Assembly (NCBI GenBank): GCA_902482035.1
Contig: CABSYW010000040.1
Location: forward strand, 1-20,354
Direction: 5' to 3'
DNA length: 20,354 bases
Source: an uncultured Collinsella sp.
Lineage (GTDB): Bacteria; Actinomycetota; Coriobacteriia; Coriobacteriales; Coriobacteriaceae
Positions within the stretch are counted from its first letter, which is position 1. Each line of letters opens with the position of its first letter. The translations under genes and the position numbers were made by a program. Below, one piece after another: positions 6,964-14,001 of the stretch. The notes below the pieces were generated by a model. It saw nothing but the letters and a program-made list of their open reading frames with translations, did no database searches and was not told the DNA's origin.

Positions 6964-8079
6964 ATGGCCGAGCTCACGCCCCGTATGAAGGAGCTCGTCC
7001 AGCCCTACTTGGCCGGCATTGAGCCCTACGATCCCAACTTTACGCCCACACGCATCAACCTTTCGGCCAACGAGAACACTTATCCCGTGCCGGCTGGCGT
7101 GCGCGAGGCGGTCGACGCCGCCCTGGCCGCTACACCGCTCAACCGCTATCCCGATCCCATGTCCAACGATCTGCGCGACGAGCTGGCCGCTTGGCATGGT
7201 GTGGCGCGCGAGAATGTCTGCGTGGGTAACGGCGGTGACGAGCTGCTCTATAACTACCTGCTGGCGTTTGGCGGCGCTGGGCGAACCCTGCTCAACTGCC
7301 CGCCGTGCTTTAGCGAGTACGCGTTCTTTGCGTCGCTCTGCCAGACCGAGGTGCGCGACGTGTGGCGCGACCCCGCGACCTTTGAGCTCGACCAGGCAGC
7401 CGTGCTTGCGGCAGCGCCCGAGTGCAACCTGGCAATCGTGACCTCGCCCAATAACCCCACGGGCGACGTGGCGCCGCTCGACTTTATCGCGGCGCTGTGC
7501 GATGCGTGCCCCGGCATGGTGATGGTCGACGAGGCCTACGTTGAGTTTGCCGACGATTCGTTTGGCGCGGCCACCACGGCGCAGGGCCTTATCGCCGAGC
7601 ATCCCAACCTGGTGATTTTACATACGCTGTCCAAGGCGTTTGGCGCTGCCGGCACGCGTCTGGGCTACGTGATCGCGGCGTCCGAGGTCATCGACGTGTT
7701 CGCGGCGATTCGCCAGATCTATTCGGTCAATGTGCTGAGTCAGGCCGCCGCGCTTGCCTGCTTGCGTGCCCGCGAATCGTACACGCCTGTGGTGGCACAG
7801 GTCGCAGCCGAGCGCGAGCGCGAGCTGTGCGCCCTGCGCGCGATGGCTGCCGAAGGCCTGCCCGTGGAGGTATGGCCGAGCGCGGCGAACTTTGTGCTCG
7901 TACGCACGCCGCATGCCACGCGCGTGCGTGAGCGTCTGCGCGACGAGTATTCGATTTTGGTGCGCGACTTTAGCTATGCGCCGGGGCTCGCGGACTGCCT
8001 ACGCATCACCGTGGGTACCCCACAGGAAAACGACGAGGTGCTGGCTGCGTTGGCCGCGCTGGTGAAGGAGGAGATGTAG
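6964..8079 (+). CDS. hisC: Histidinol-phosphate aminotransferase
   Basis: This PLP enzyme (371 residues, fold type I) converts imidazole-acetol phosphate and glutamate to histidinol phosphate. Visible motifs: LSANENTYPVP near the N-terminus, NRYPDPM, GNGGDELLYNYL, SPNNPTGD, MVDEAYVEF, and HTLSKAFGAAGTRLGY, in which Lys224 should bind PLP. The C-terminal LRITVGTPQEND is also typical. ATG 6964 is chosen because AAGGAGG lies seven bases before it and the start is one base past the hisD stop. Length is normal (350-370). hisB begins at the next base after its stop. Confidence 0.97.
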   Translation: MAELTPRMKELVQPYLAGIEPYDPNFTPTRINLSANENTYPVPAGVREAVDAALAATPLNRYPDPMSNDLRDELAAWHGVARENVCVGNGGDELLYNYLLAFGGAGRTLLNCPPCFSEYAFFASLCQTEVRDVWRDPATFELDQAAVLAAAPECNLAIVTSPNNPTGDVAPLDFIAALCDACPGMVMVDEAYVEFADDSFGAATTAQGLIAEHPNLVILHTLSKAFGAAGTRLGYVIAASEVIDVFAAIRQIYSVNVLSQAAALACLRARESYTPVVAQVAAERERELCALRAMAAEGLPVEVWPSAANFVLVRTPHATRVRERLRDEYSILVRDFSYAPGLADCLRITVGTPQENDEVLAALAALVKEEM

Positions 8080-8667
8080 ATGGGCCGTTATGTCGAGGTG
8101 ACCCGCAAGACGGGGGAGACCGACATTGTCGTCAAGCTCGACCTGGACGGATGCGGCGTGTGCGATATCTCGACCGGCGTGCCGTTTTTCGACCACATGC
8201 TCAACGCCTTTGGCCGCCATGGCCTGTTCGATCTGACAGTGCACGCGGTGGGCGACGTGGAAGTCGACGCGCACCACACCGTCGAGGATACGGGCATTGT
8301 GCTGGGCGAGGCGTTCTGCCAGGCGATGGGCGACAAGGCGGGCATTACGCGCTTTGCCGACGCGGCGATCGCCATGGACGAGACGCTTGTGATGGCTGCT
8401 GTTGATATTTCGGGCCGCGGGCAGTCCTACTGCGAGCTGCCCGTGCCGACCGAGCGCGTGGGCACTTTTGATACCGAGCTGGCCGTCGAGTTTTTCTACG
8501 CCTTTGCGCGCGACGCCAAGCTCACGCTGCACGTGCGCGAGCTGGCGGGCGGCAATTCGCACCACATTATCGAGGCGGCCTTTAAGGCCGTGGGCCGCAC
8601 GATGCGCCGCGCCTGCGAGCTCGATCCCCGCGTGCAAGGCATCCCCAGCACCAAGGGCTCGCTGTAA
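8080..8667 (+). CDS. hisB: Imidazoleglycerol-phosphate dehydratase
   Basis: This 195-residue enzyme dehydrates imidazoleglycerol phosphate to imidazole-acetol phosphate using manganese. The duplicated metal motifs are present: His65-His66 with Glu69-Asp70 in HHTVED, and His161-His162 in NSHHIIEAAFK. FFDHMLNAFGRHG is also diagnostic, and the protein ends RVQGIPSTKGSL as usual. It is the monofunctional form with no N-terminal histidinol-phosphatase domain, so a separate phosphatase is required; a PHP-family candidate lies convergent to the operon. The start abuts the hisC stop, with AAGGAGGAG just upstream. Confidence 0.97.
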   Translation: MGRYVEVTRKTGETDIVVKLDLDGCGVCDISTGVPFFDHMLNAFGRHGLFDLTVHAVGDVEVDAHHTVEDTGIVLGEAFCQAMGDKAGITRFADAAIAMDETLVMAAVDISGRGQSYCELPVPTERVGTFDTELAVEFFYAFARDAKLTLHVRELAGGNSHHIIEAAFKAVGRTMRRACELDPRVQGIPSTKGSL

Positions 8668-8680
8668 CCGTCACAAGGGT

Positions 8681-8721
8681 AAAACCACCACGAAGGTGCC
8701 TGTCCCCTTTGTGGTGGTTTT
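8681..8721. terminator. Bidirectional terminator-like hairpin between hisB and hisH
   Basis: A 16-bp stem (8681-8696 with 8706-8721, one G-U pair) closes a 9-base loop. The 5' arm begins with AAAA and the 3' arm ends with TTTT, the shape of an intrinsic terminator that could work in both directions. It lies inside the operon, 26 bases before the hisH start, and may tune expression of hisHAFIE. Confidence 0.6.
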
Positions 8722-8746
8722 GGATGATGAGAAGTGGAGGGGTCGC

Positions 8747-9448
8747 GTGGGCGAACCGAAGATCGTGGTGGTCGACTACCACAAGGGCAACTTGTCGAGC
8801 GTCGTGCGCGGGCTTGCGCGCGCCGGTGCTGCCGCCTGCACATCGGACGATCCGGAGCAGATCCGCAACGCCGACGGCTTGGTCATCCCGGGCGTGGGCG
8901 CGTTCTATGACGCGATCGCCTTTATGCGCGAGAGCGGCGAGACGGACGCGGTGCTCGACGCCGTTGCCGCCGGAACTCCGCTGCTCGGCATCTGCCTGGG
9001 CCTTCAGCTATTTTTTGAGCGCGGCAACGAGGGCGTGCCGGCGGACGAGGACGCGGTCGCGGACGGAAACGCTCCCGAGCAGGCTGGCGGTCCCTGGGTC
9101 GATGGCCTGGGTATTATGCGCGGCTCGTGCACGCGCCTGGAGTCGAGCCGCCTGAAGGTACCGCACGTGGGCTGGGACCAGGTGCACATGACGCCTGCCG
9201 GCGCGGCCGATCCGCTGCTCGCCGGTTTTGCCGAGGGCGCCAATATGTACTTCACCCACAGCTACGCGGTGGCCGGCGACGTCGATGCCACCGATGTGTT
9301 GGCGCGCACGCACTATACACGGAGTTTCCCGTGCATCGTGCGCCACGGCAATGTGTGGGGCTGCCAGTTCCATCCCGAGAAATCCTCCGCGCTGGGTCAG
9401 CGCATCCTTAAGAACTTCGTCAACATCGTCGAGGAGGTTGGCCGATGA
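8747..9448 (+). CDS. hisH: Imidazole glycerol phosphate synthase, glutamine amidotransferase subunit
   Basis: This 233-residue class I glutaminase releases ammonia from glutamine and channels it to HisF. The nucleophile is Cys83 in GICLGLQL, and the His-Glu pair lies in GCQFHPEKSS. The N-terminus VVDYHKGNLSSV and PGVGAFYDA are standard. I chose GTG 8747 (VGEPKIVVV) because GGAGGGG lies just before it and homologues start here; the frame is open further upstream but that region is hairpin and hisB sequence. The protein is about 20-30 residues longer than usual, owing to an acidic Ala/Gly-rich insertion around residues 92-115. It overlaps hisA by four bases (ATGA). Confidence 0.95.
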   Translation: MGEPKIVVVDYHKGNLSSVVRGLARAGAAACTSDDPEQIRNADGLVIPGVGAFYDAIAFMRESGETDAVLDAVAAGTPLLGICLGLQLFFERGNEGVPADEDAVADGNAPEQAGGPWVDGLGIMRGSCTRLESSRLKVPHVGWDQVHMTPAGAADPLLAGFAEGANMYFTHSYAVAGDVDATDVLARTHYTRSFPCIVRHGNVWGCQFHPEKSSALGQRILKNFVNIVEEVGR

Positions 9449-10188
9449 TCCTGTTTCCCGCAATCGATCTGATCGGCGGCAAGGTTGTACGCCTGGAGCG
9501 CGGCGACCGCAGCCGCTGCAAGGTATATTCCGACGACCCCGTGGCCGTTGCCCGCTCGTTTGCCGAGCAGGGCGCAAGCTGGGTGCATGTCGTCGACCTA
9601 TCCGCTGCCTTTGGCGAGGACGAGGACACATGCGCTGCCAACTCGGCGGGGATTAAGGCCATCTGCGGCGTCGACGGTCTGTCCGTGGACGTGGGCGGCG
9701 GCGTTCGCTCACTCGCACGCATCGATGAGCTGGCCGGCTATGGTGCTCGCCGCATTGCGCTGGGCACCGTGCTGGTGACCGAGCCAGGTTTTGCCGAGGT
9801 GGCAGCCCAAGGCTTTGGCGAGCTGCTGGTCGCCGACATTGCCGCGCGCGACGGCCAGGTTAAGGTGAACGGCTGGCGCGACGGCGCGGGCGTGGTGCTC
9901 GACGATGCCGTGGCGCAGCTTACCGAGCTGGGCTTTAAGCATCTGGTGTATACCGACATCGCGCGCGATGGCATGCAGACGGGCATCGATGTGGCGGCGT
10001 ATCGCCATGTGGCCGAGGTCGCGGGCTTTCCCGGCGTGGCTTCGGGCGGTATCTCGACGCTCGACGACATCCGCGCACTGGCCGCGGTGGACGAGGTCGC
10101 GATTGAAGGTGCCATTACCGGCCGTGCGCTCTACGAAGGCAACTTTACGCTGGCACAGGCGCTGGCCGCCGCCCGAGGGGAGGAGTAG
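9445..10188 (+). CDS. hisA: Phosphoribosylformimino-AICAR ribotide isomerase
   Basis: This 247-residue TIM barrel isomerises ProFAR to PRFAR. It starts ILFPAIDLIGGKVVRL with catalytic Asp8, and Asp131 in VADIAARDG is the probable second catalytic residue. The phosphate-binding glycine motifs VGGGVRS and ASGGIST are present. TDIARDGMQTG separates HisA from its paralogue HisF. Unlike in some actinomycetes there is no separate trpF evidence here, so a dual PriA role cannot be judged from this window. ATG 9445 overlaps the hisH stop, indicating coupling, and hisF follows four bases after the stop. Confidence 0.95.
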   Translation: MILFPAIDLIGGKVVRLERGDRSRCKVYSDDPVAVARSFAEQGASWVHVVDLSAAFGEDEDTCAANSAGIKAICGVDGLSVDVGGGVRSLARIDELAGYGARRIALGTVLVTEPGFAEVAAQGFGELLVADIAARDGQVKVNGWRDGAGVVLDDAVAQLTELGFKHLVYTDIARDGMQTGIDVAAYRHVAEVAGFPGVASGGISTLDDIRALAAVDEVAIEGAITGRALYEGNFTLAQALAAARGEE

Positions 10189-10191
10189 CCC

Positions 10192-10974
10192 ATGCTTACC
10201 AAGCGCGTAATTCCCTGCCTGGACGTCAAGGACGGCCGTGTGGTCAAGGGCGTCAACTTTGTGAGCTTGCGCGATGCCGGCGATCCGGTGGAGCTGGCCC
10301 GCGCCTACGACCGCGAGGGTGCGGACGAGGTCGTATTTTTGGACATTACCGCGACGAGCGATAACCGTGCGACGACTATCGAGATGGCGGCGCATGCGGC
10401 CGAGGAGCTGGCCATTCCCTATACCGTGGGCGGCGGCTTTCGCGACCTGGCGGGCATGCGCACCATGGTTGCCGCCGGTGCTGACAAGGTGTCGCTCAAC
10501 TCTGCCGCCGTGCGCGATCCGTCGTTGATCAGCCAGGCCGCCGCGGCGTTTGGCAGCCAAGCCGTGGTCGTGGCGATCGATGCCAAGCGCGTGGGGCTGC
10601 CCGGGGAGCCGGGCGCCGATAAGTGGGAGGTCTTTACGGCGGGCGGCCGCAACGCTACGGGTATCGACGCAGTGGCGTGGGCCGAGGAGGCGGCTCGTCG
10701 TGGCGCCGGCGAAATCCTACTGACCAGCATGGACCGCGACGGCACCAAGGCCGGCTTCGATCTGGCGCTTACTCGCGCCGTGGCCCGCGCGGTGCCGATT
10801 CCCGTCATCGCGAGCGGTGGTGTGGGTACGCTCGAACATTTTGCCGAGGGTGTGATTGAGGGCGAGGCCGATGCCGTGCTGGCGGCGAGCGTCTTTCACT
10901 TTGGGACGTTCAGCATTCGCCAGGTGAAGGAGTATATGGCCTCTCAAGGTATTCCCGTGAGATTGGATTTTTAA
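10192..10974 (+). CDS. hisF: Imidazole glycerol phosphate synthase, cyclase subunit
   Basis: This 260-residue TIM barrel takes ammonia from HisH and converts PRFAR to imidazole glycerol phosphate and AICAR. MLTKRVIPCLDVKDGRVVKGV carries catalytic Asp11, and Asp130 in VVVAIDAKR is the second catalytic residue. Other signature blocks are VGGGFRDLAGM, GADKVSLNSAA, LLTSMDRDGTKAGFD and IASGGVGTLEHF. GGGGAGGAG lies about eight bases before the start. Length matches the family. Its TAA is followed directly by the hisI start. Confidence 0.97.
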   Translation: MLTKRVIPCLDVKDGRVVKGVNFVSLRDAGDPVELARAYDREGADEVVFLDITATSDNRATTIEMAAHAAEELAIPYTVGGGFRDLAGMRTMVAAGADKVSLNSAAVRDPSLISQAAAAFGSQAVVVAIDAKRVGLPGEPGADKWEVFTAGGRNATGIDAVAWAEEAARRGAGEILLTSMDRDGTKAGFDLALTRAVARAVPIPVIASGGVGTLEHFAEGVIEGEADAVLAASVFHFGTFSIRQVKEYMASQGIPVRLDF

Positions 10975-11304
10975 ATGGAGCAAGTGGCAACTGCGTCCGA
11001 GCTTAAATACGACGCCCGTGGGTTGATTCCTTGTGTGGTTCAGCAGTATGACACCGGCGAGGTGCTTATGGTTGCTTGGATGAACGAGGAATCGGTGGGG
11101 CTGACGCTCAAGACCGGTACCACGTGGTTTTGGAGCCGTAGCCGTCAGGAGCTCTGGAACAAGGGCGCGACGAGCGGCAATATGCAGGAGGTCAAGGAGC
11201 TCTGGGCCGACTGCGATAGCGATACGCTGCTGGTCAAGGTCGACTCGCCGGGTCCGGCCTGCCATACCGGCAACCGTACTTGCTTCTTTAAGAAACTCGC
11301 GTAG
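10975..11304 (+). CDS. hisI: Phosphoribosyl-AMP cyclohydrolase
   Basis: This 109-residue metalloenzyme opens the adenine ring of PR-AMP (third step). The zinc/magnesium motifs are clear: WSRSRQELWNKGATSGN, the DCDSDTLLVKV aspartate cluster and ACHTGNRTCFF with the conserved cysteines. It is the single-function form; the pyrophosphohydrolase is the separate hisE gene, 45 bases downstream. The ATG follows the hisF stop with no gap, so translation is probably coupled to hisF, where a clear Shine-Dalgarno is lacking. Confidence 0.96.
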   Translation: MEQVATASELKYDARGLIPCVVQQYDTGEVLMVAWMNEESVGLTLKTGTTWFWSRSRQELWNKGATSGNMQEVKELWADCDSDTLLVKVDSPGPACHTGNRTCFFKKLA

Positions 11305-11349
11305 GGCGGGCGCTCGATTAGACGCTCGGCCACCAGAAAGGATTGAACT

Positions 11350-11667
11350 ATGGGTGTGCGCACCGCAAACGTTCAGGATGGAAATATCGGAGAGACGCTG
11401 ACAAGTCTGGCCGAGGTGATTCACGGTCGTCGTGATGCATCGCCGCAGGAGAGCTATACCGCGCGTCTGCTGACCGACGTCGAGGACGAGCTGCTCAAGA
11501 AGCTTGCCGAGGAGGCGAGCGAGGTGATCATGGCCTGCAAGGATAACGATCACGATCACATCCGCTACGAGGCTGGCGACCTGATCTACCACCTGCTCGT
11601 GACGCTCGAGCGCTACGGCATCACCCTCGACGAACTGGCCGGCGAACTCAACGCCCGCCGCCACTAG
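11350..11667 (+). CDS. hisE: Phosphoribosyl-ATP pyrophosphohydrolase
   Basis: This 105-residue all-alpha NTP pyrophosphohydrolase hydrolyses PR-ATP to PR-AMP and pyrophosphate (second step). It belongs to the MazG-related fold: KKLAEEASEVIMA gives the ExxE half of the metal site, and YEAGDLIYHLLV gives the ExxD half. YTARLL near residue 40 is also a family motif. AAAGGA lies eight bases before the start. It is the last gene of the operon and is distinct from the larger MazG protein encoded further on. An imperfect terminator hairpin overlaps its stop codon. Confidence 0.95.
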   Translation: MGVRTANVQDGNIGETLTSLAEVIHGRRDASPQESYTARLLTDVEDELLKKLAEEASEVIMACKDNDHDHIRYEAGDLIYHLLVTLERYGITLDELAGELNARRH

Positions 11668-11695
11668 TCGTTTAAGAACGTTCCCAACGACTAGT
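11663..11695. terminator. Hairpin at the convergent end of hisE and the PHP gene
   Basis: A perfect 10-bp stem (11663-11672 with 11686-11695) begins inside the hisE stop region and ends one base before the stop of the convergent PHP gene. No T-tract follows on either strand, so it may act as a weak or factor-assisted terminator, or as a 3'-end stabiliser for both transcripts. Confidence 0.45.
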
Positions 11696-11696
11696 C

Positions 11697-12608
11697 TTAG
11701 TCGAGGGGTGTGGATTCCCATTCGCCGGTGGGGTGGGGGATATCGTAGGTTCGGTAGCCGCAGTCGTAGGCGTGGGCCTGGGCCTCGCGGATGCTCCAGC
11801 AGATATCGCAGGCGCGGTGCGCGTCCGAGCCAAAGGTGATCGGCACTTCGGCATGGGCAAAGCAGCGCAAAAGACCGGTTGCGGGGTAGTAGTCGTCCAA
11901 GCCCTTACGCGGTGCGGCCGTCGAGACCTCAACGCGGCGGCCCGTATCGTGCGCGCACTCGGCCATCTGCTGCCAAAACGGTGCGGGGTCAAAGTCGGGC
12001 GCAAAGCCTTCCTTCGAAAAGCGCATGACCAGGTCGGGGTGAGCCATTACATCAAAGCTGAGCGGGCTCTCGCAGGCGCGGCACCAGTCGTCGACGTAGC
12101 GCTCCCACACGCCGCGTACCCCCAGGTTTTCCCAAACGTGCAGGTTGGTGTCGTCGTCGATCCAACCGCAAAGGGAATCGGGTGTATCGGGGCGAGCGAC
12201 GTTTTCCGTTCCCGCCGTACCCGCGGCGCCGGCCATGATATCGCCTGGGTTGCCAATCCAATGCACACTGCCCAGGCGCACGACGGCGCCCCGGGACCAG
12301 CGCTCAACCAAAGGCTCGCAGCCCTCGTACCAATCGCATTCAAAGCCATAGATAAGCTCGAGCTCCGACGCGATCTGCGCGGCAAGCTTGCGGGCATCCT
12401 CAAAAGCCAGACGATGTGCCGGCAGGTCGCCCTCGACAACCTGCACCTCGCAGTTGGCATCCATGCTGGCGGGTAAGGTGAGGTGGTCGGTCGAGACCAT
12501 GATCCGGCAGCCAGCGGCCGCGGCAGCGCGGACGTTTTCCTCAAACGAGGCATGTCCGTCCGAAAACGAGGTGTGGGTGTGGCAATCGACCAGCGGGCAA
12601 GCAGACAT
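11697..12608 (-). CDS. PHP-domain phosphatase, probable histidinol-phosphatase
   Basis: This 303-residue protein has the polymerase-and-histidinol-phosphatase (PHP) metal centre: Asp8, His10 and His12 in DCHTHTSFSDG, Asp41-His42 in STDHL, Glu90 in GFECDW, His116 in GSVHW, His190 in MAHPDL, and Asp252/His254 in GSDAH. These are the trinuclear-site ligands of HisJ/HisK-type enzymes that hydrolyse histidinol phosphate. The neighbouring operon has a monofunctional HisB and no other phosphatase, so this gene supplies the missing step by context. Length is slightly above typical (260-280), with an Ala/Gly-rich loop near residues 126-140. The minus-strand start has AAAGGAG six bases ahead. Fold is sure; substrate is strong inference. 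Confidence 0.85.
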   Translation of the reverse strand: MSACPLVDCHTHTSFSDGHASFEENVRAAAAAGCRIMVSTDHLTLPASMDANCEVQVVEGDLPAHRLAFEDARKLAAQIASELELIYGFECDWYEGCEPLVERWSRGAVVRLGSVHWIGNPGDIMAGAAGTAGTENVARPDTPDSLCGWIDDDTNLHVWENLGVRGVWERYVDDWCRACESPLSFDVMAHPDLVMRFSKEGFAPDFDPAPFWQQMAECAHDTGRRVEVSTAAPRKGLDDYYPATGLLRCFAHAEVPITFGSDAHRACDICWSIREAQAHAYDCGYRTYDIPHPTGEWESTPLD

Positions 12609-12738
12609 GGCAGCTCCTTTGCGTCAAGCGAATCCGCTTCATTGTAATGGCGCAGCTCTCAACACGCCGGACACGCCGGGGGTCGAAATCGATTGGAAAG
12701 GCTGCGCGACGCGCGGTGCGGCCTCGCTTGCGCTCTCA

Positions 12739-12803
12739 AAACATGTACATCAGCCTCCAAAAGCTGTAGAAAATGACATGTTTGGAGGCTGATGTACATG
12801 TTT
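12739..12803. repeat. 65-base perfect inverted repeat in an AT-rich intergenic patch
   Basis: Arms 12739-12761 and 12781-12803 are perfectly complementary over 23 bases, with a 19-base spacer. The arms contain nested palindromes (ATGTACAT, ACATGT), and the spacer ends with ATGACATG, so a partial direct repeat of the arm end is also present. The patch is visibly richer in AT than its surroundings. No T-tract follows on either strand. The rest of the 12609-12909 gap holds only the candidate larC2 promoter. It may be a mobile palindromic repeat, a protein-binding site or a structured RNA. Confidence 0.85.
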
Positions 12804-12857
12804 GGATAGGGGCGAGGGCGGCGGCGGACGAAAGTCACGCCTGTGCCACGTCCGATG

Positions 12858-12866
12858 TGCTAGCGT
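12858..12866 (+). promoter_or_regulatory. Candidate extended -10 promoter before the LarC2-like gene
   Basis: TGC plus TAGCGT (12861-12866), within TGTGCTAGCGT, resembles an extended -10 element. It lies 44 bases before the chosen start. No convincing -35 is seen. Confidence 0.35.
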
Positions 12867-12909
12867 TTGGATGAACAAAACGAGCCCGTGCGGAAAGGAG
12901 TCGGACCGT

Positions 12910-13395
12910 ATGCCATGCGATAGCACATCCCCGCTGTCCTGCGAGACCGATGCACCCGAAACCATCGTCAAGTTGGAATGCGATATCGACGACGCATCGC
13001 CCGAGGTGCTCGCCTACGCTGCCGACCGCCTGCGCGAGGCGGGTGCGCGCGAGGTGCACTGGCTGCCCCTCTACTGCAAAAAAGGCCGCCCCGGTTGGCA
13101 GCTGCAGGTGATCTGCTCGCACGAGGATATCGAACGCCTGCAGACGATTATCTTTTTGGAAACCACGAGCAACGGCATTCGTCGCCAGGTCATGGAGCGC
13201 GTTTGCCTGCCACGCCGCTTTGAGCGCGTAACGACGCCATGGGGCGAGGTATCCGTCAAGGTGGCCACCCTACCCGACGGCAGTGAGCGCGCGGCGCCCG
13301 AGTACGAGGACTGCGCCCGCCTTGCCCGCGAGCACAATGTGCCGCTCCAACGCGTGATGCAGGCGGCCCAGAGCGCGGCACTGCGATTTGAGTAA
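12910..13395 (+). CDS. Stand-alone LarC C-terminal (LarC2-like) domain protein
   Basis: This 161-residue protein matches the C-terminal half of LarC (DUF111), the CTP-dependent nickel insertase that makes the nickel-pincer cofactor of lactate racemase. The evidence is the linear pattern: CDIDDASPEVLAYAADRL, then REAGAREVHWLPLYCKKGRPGWQLQVIC, an ETTSNGIR element, and PEYEDCARLAREHNVPL at the end. The N-terminal LarC1 half is absent: upstream is 300 bases of non-coding DNA. In Lactobacillus LarC1 and LarC2 are joined by a programmed frameshift, so a LarC2-only gene is unusual. Start ATG 12910 is chosen because GGAAAGGAG lies eight bases ahead; the frame is open to 12802. It precedes a phosphodiesterase and mazG. 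Function in isolation is unknown. Confidence 0.78.
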   Translation: MPCDSTSPLSCETDAPETIVKLECDIDDASPEVLAYAADRLREAGAREVHWLPLYCKKGRPGWQLQVICSHEDIERLQTIIFLETTSNGIRRQVMERVCLPRRFERVTTPWGEVSVKVATLPDGSERAAPEYEDCARLAREHNVPLQRVMQAAQSAALRFE

Positions 13396-13450
13396 CGCGG
13401 CCGGCGGCACGCCACGCCCAGCTCCATCAACCCCACCCGAAAGGACCACC

Positions 13451-13999
13451 ATGAAATACCTCATCGCTTCCGACATCCACGGCTCGGCATACTGGACCGA
13501 GCGCCTCTGCGCCGCCATTGAGTCCGAGCAGCCCGACCGCATCGTCCTGCTGGGCGACCTGCTTTATCACGGTCCGCGCAACGACCTGCCGCGCGACTAT
13601 GCTCCCAAGCGCGTGATTCCGCTGCTCAACGCCCTAGCCGACCGCATCATCGCGGTGCGCGGCAACTGCGACGCCGAGGTCGACCAGATGGTCCTCGACT
13701 TCCCCGTCATGGCCGACTACGCCACGCTGTTCGACGAGACCGGCCGCGAGCTGTTCCTGACGCACGGCCATGTCTTTGGCGCCGGCATGCACAACAGCGT
13801 CGACCACGCGCCCGCGCTGCCCGAGGGCTCCGCGCTCGTCTACGGTCATACGCACATCAAGGTCAACGAGGAAAGTGCCGCGCACCCGGGCCTGTGGCTC
13901 TTCAACCCCGGCAGTGTGAGCATTCCCAAGGACGGCACGCACAGCTACGGCATCTACGAGGGCGGTGCGTTCCGCCACGTGATCCTGGAGGAGGAATAA
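13451..13999 (+). CDS. yfcE: YfcE-like metallophosphodiesterase
   Basis: This 182-residue calcineurin-like phosphoesterase carries all metal motifs of the YfcE/MJ0936 family: Asp8 and His10 in SDIHG, Asp36 in LLGDLLYHGP, Asn72 and Asp74 in RGNCD, His105 in LTHGH, and His133/His135 in YGHTHIK, followed by NPGSVSIPKDG. E. coli YfcE cleaves model phosphodiesters in vitro; the natural substrate is not established. ATG 13451 is selected because homologues start MKYLIASDIHG and AAAGGA lies upstream. It ends two bases before mazG, so the two are probably co-transcribed. Confidence 0.92.
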   Translation: MKYLIASDIHGSAYWTERLCAAIESEQPDRIVLLGDLLYHGPRNDLPRDYAPKRVIPLLNALADRIIAVRGNCDAEVDQMVLDFPVMADYATLFDETGRELFLTHGHVFGAGMHNSVDHAPALPEGSALVYGHTHIKVNEESAAHPGLWLFNPGSVSIPKDGTHSYGIYEGGAFRHVILEEE

Positions 14000-14001
14000 C
14001 C

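Noticed and set aside
12609..12909. A LarC1 half upstream of the LarC2-like gene, joined by frameshift
   Set aside because: All frames between 12609 and 12909 were inspected; none has LarC1-like sequence, and the region is mostly an inverted repeat and AT-rich spacer.
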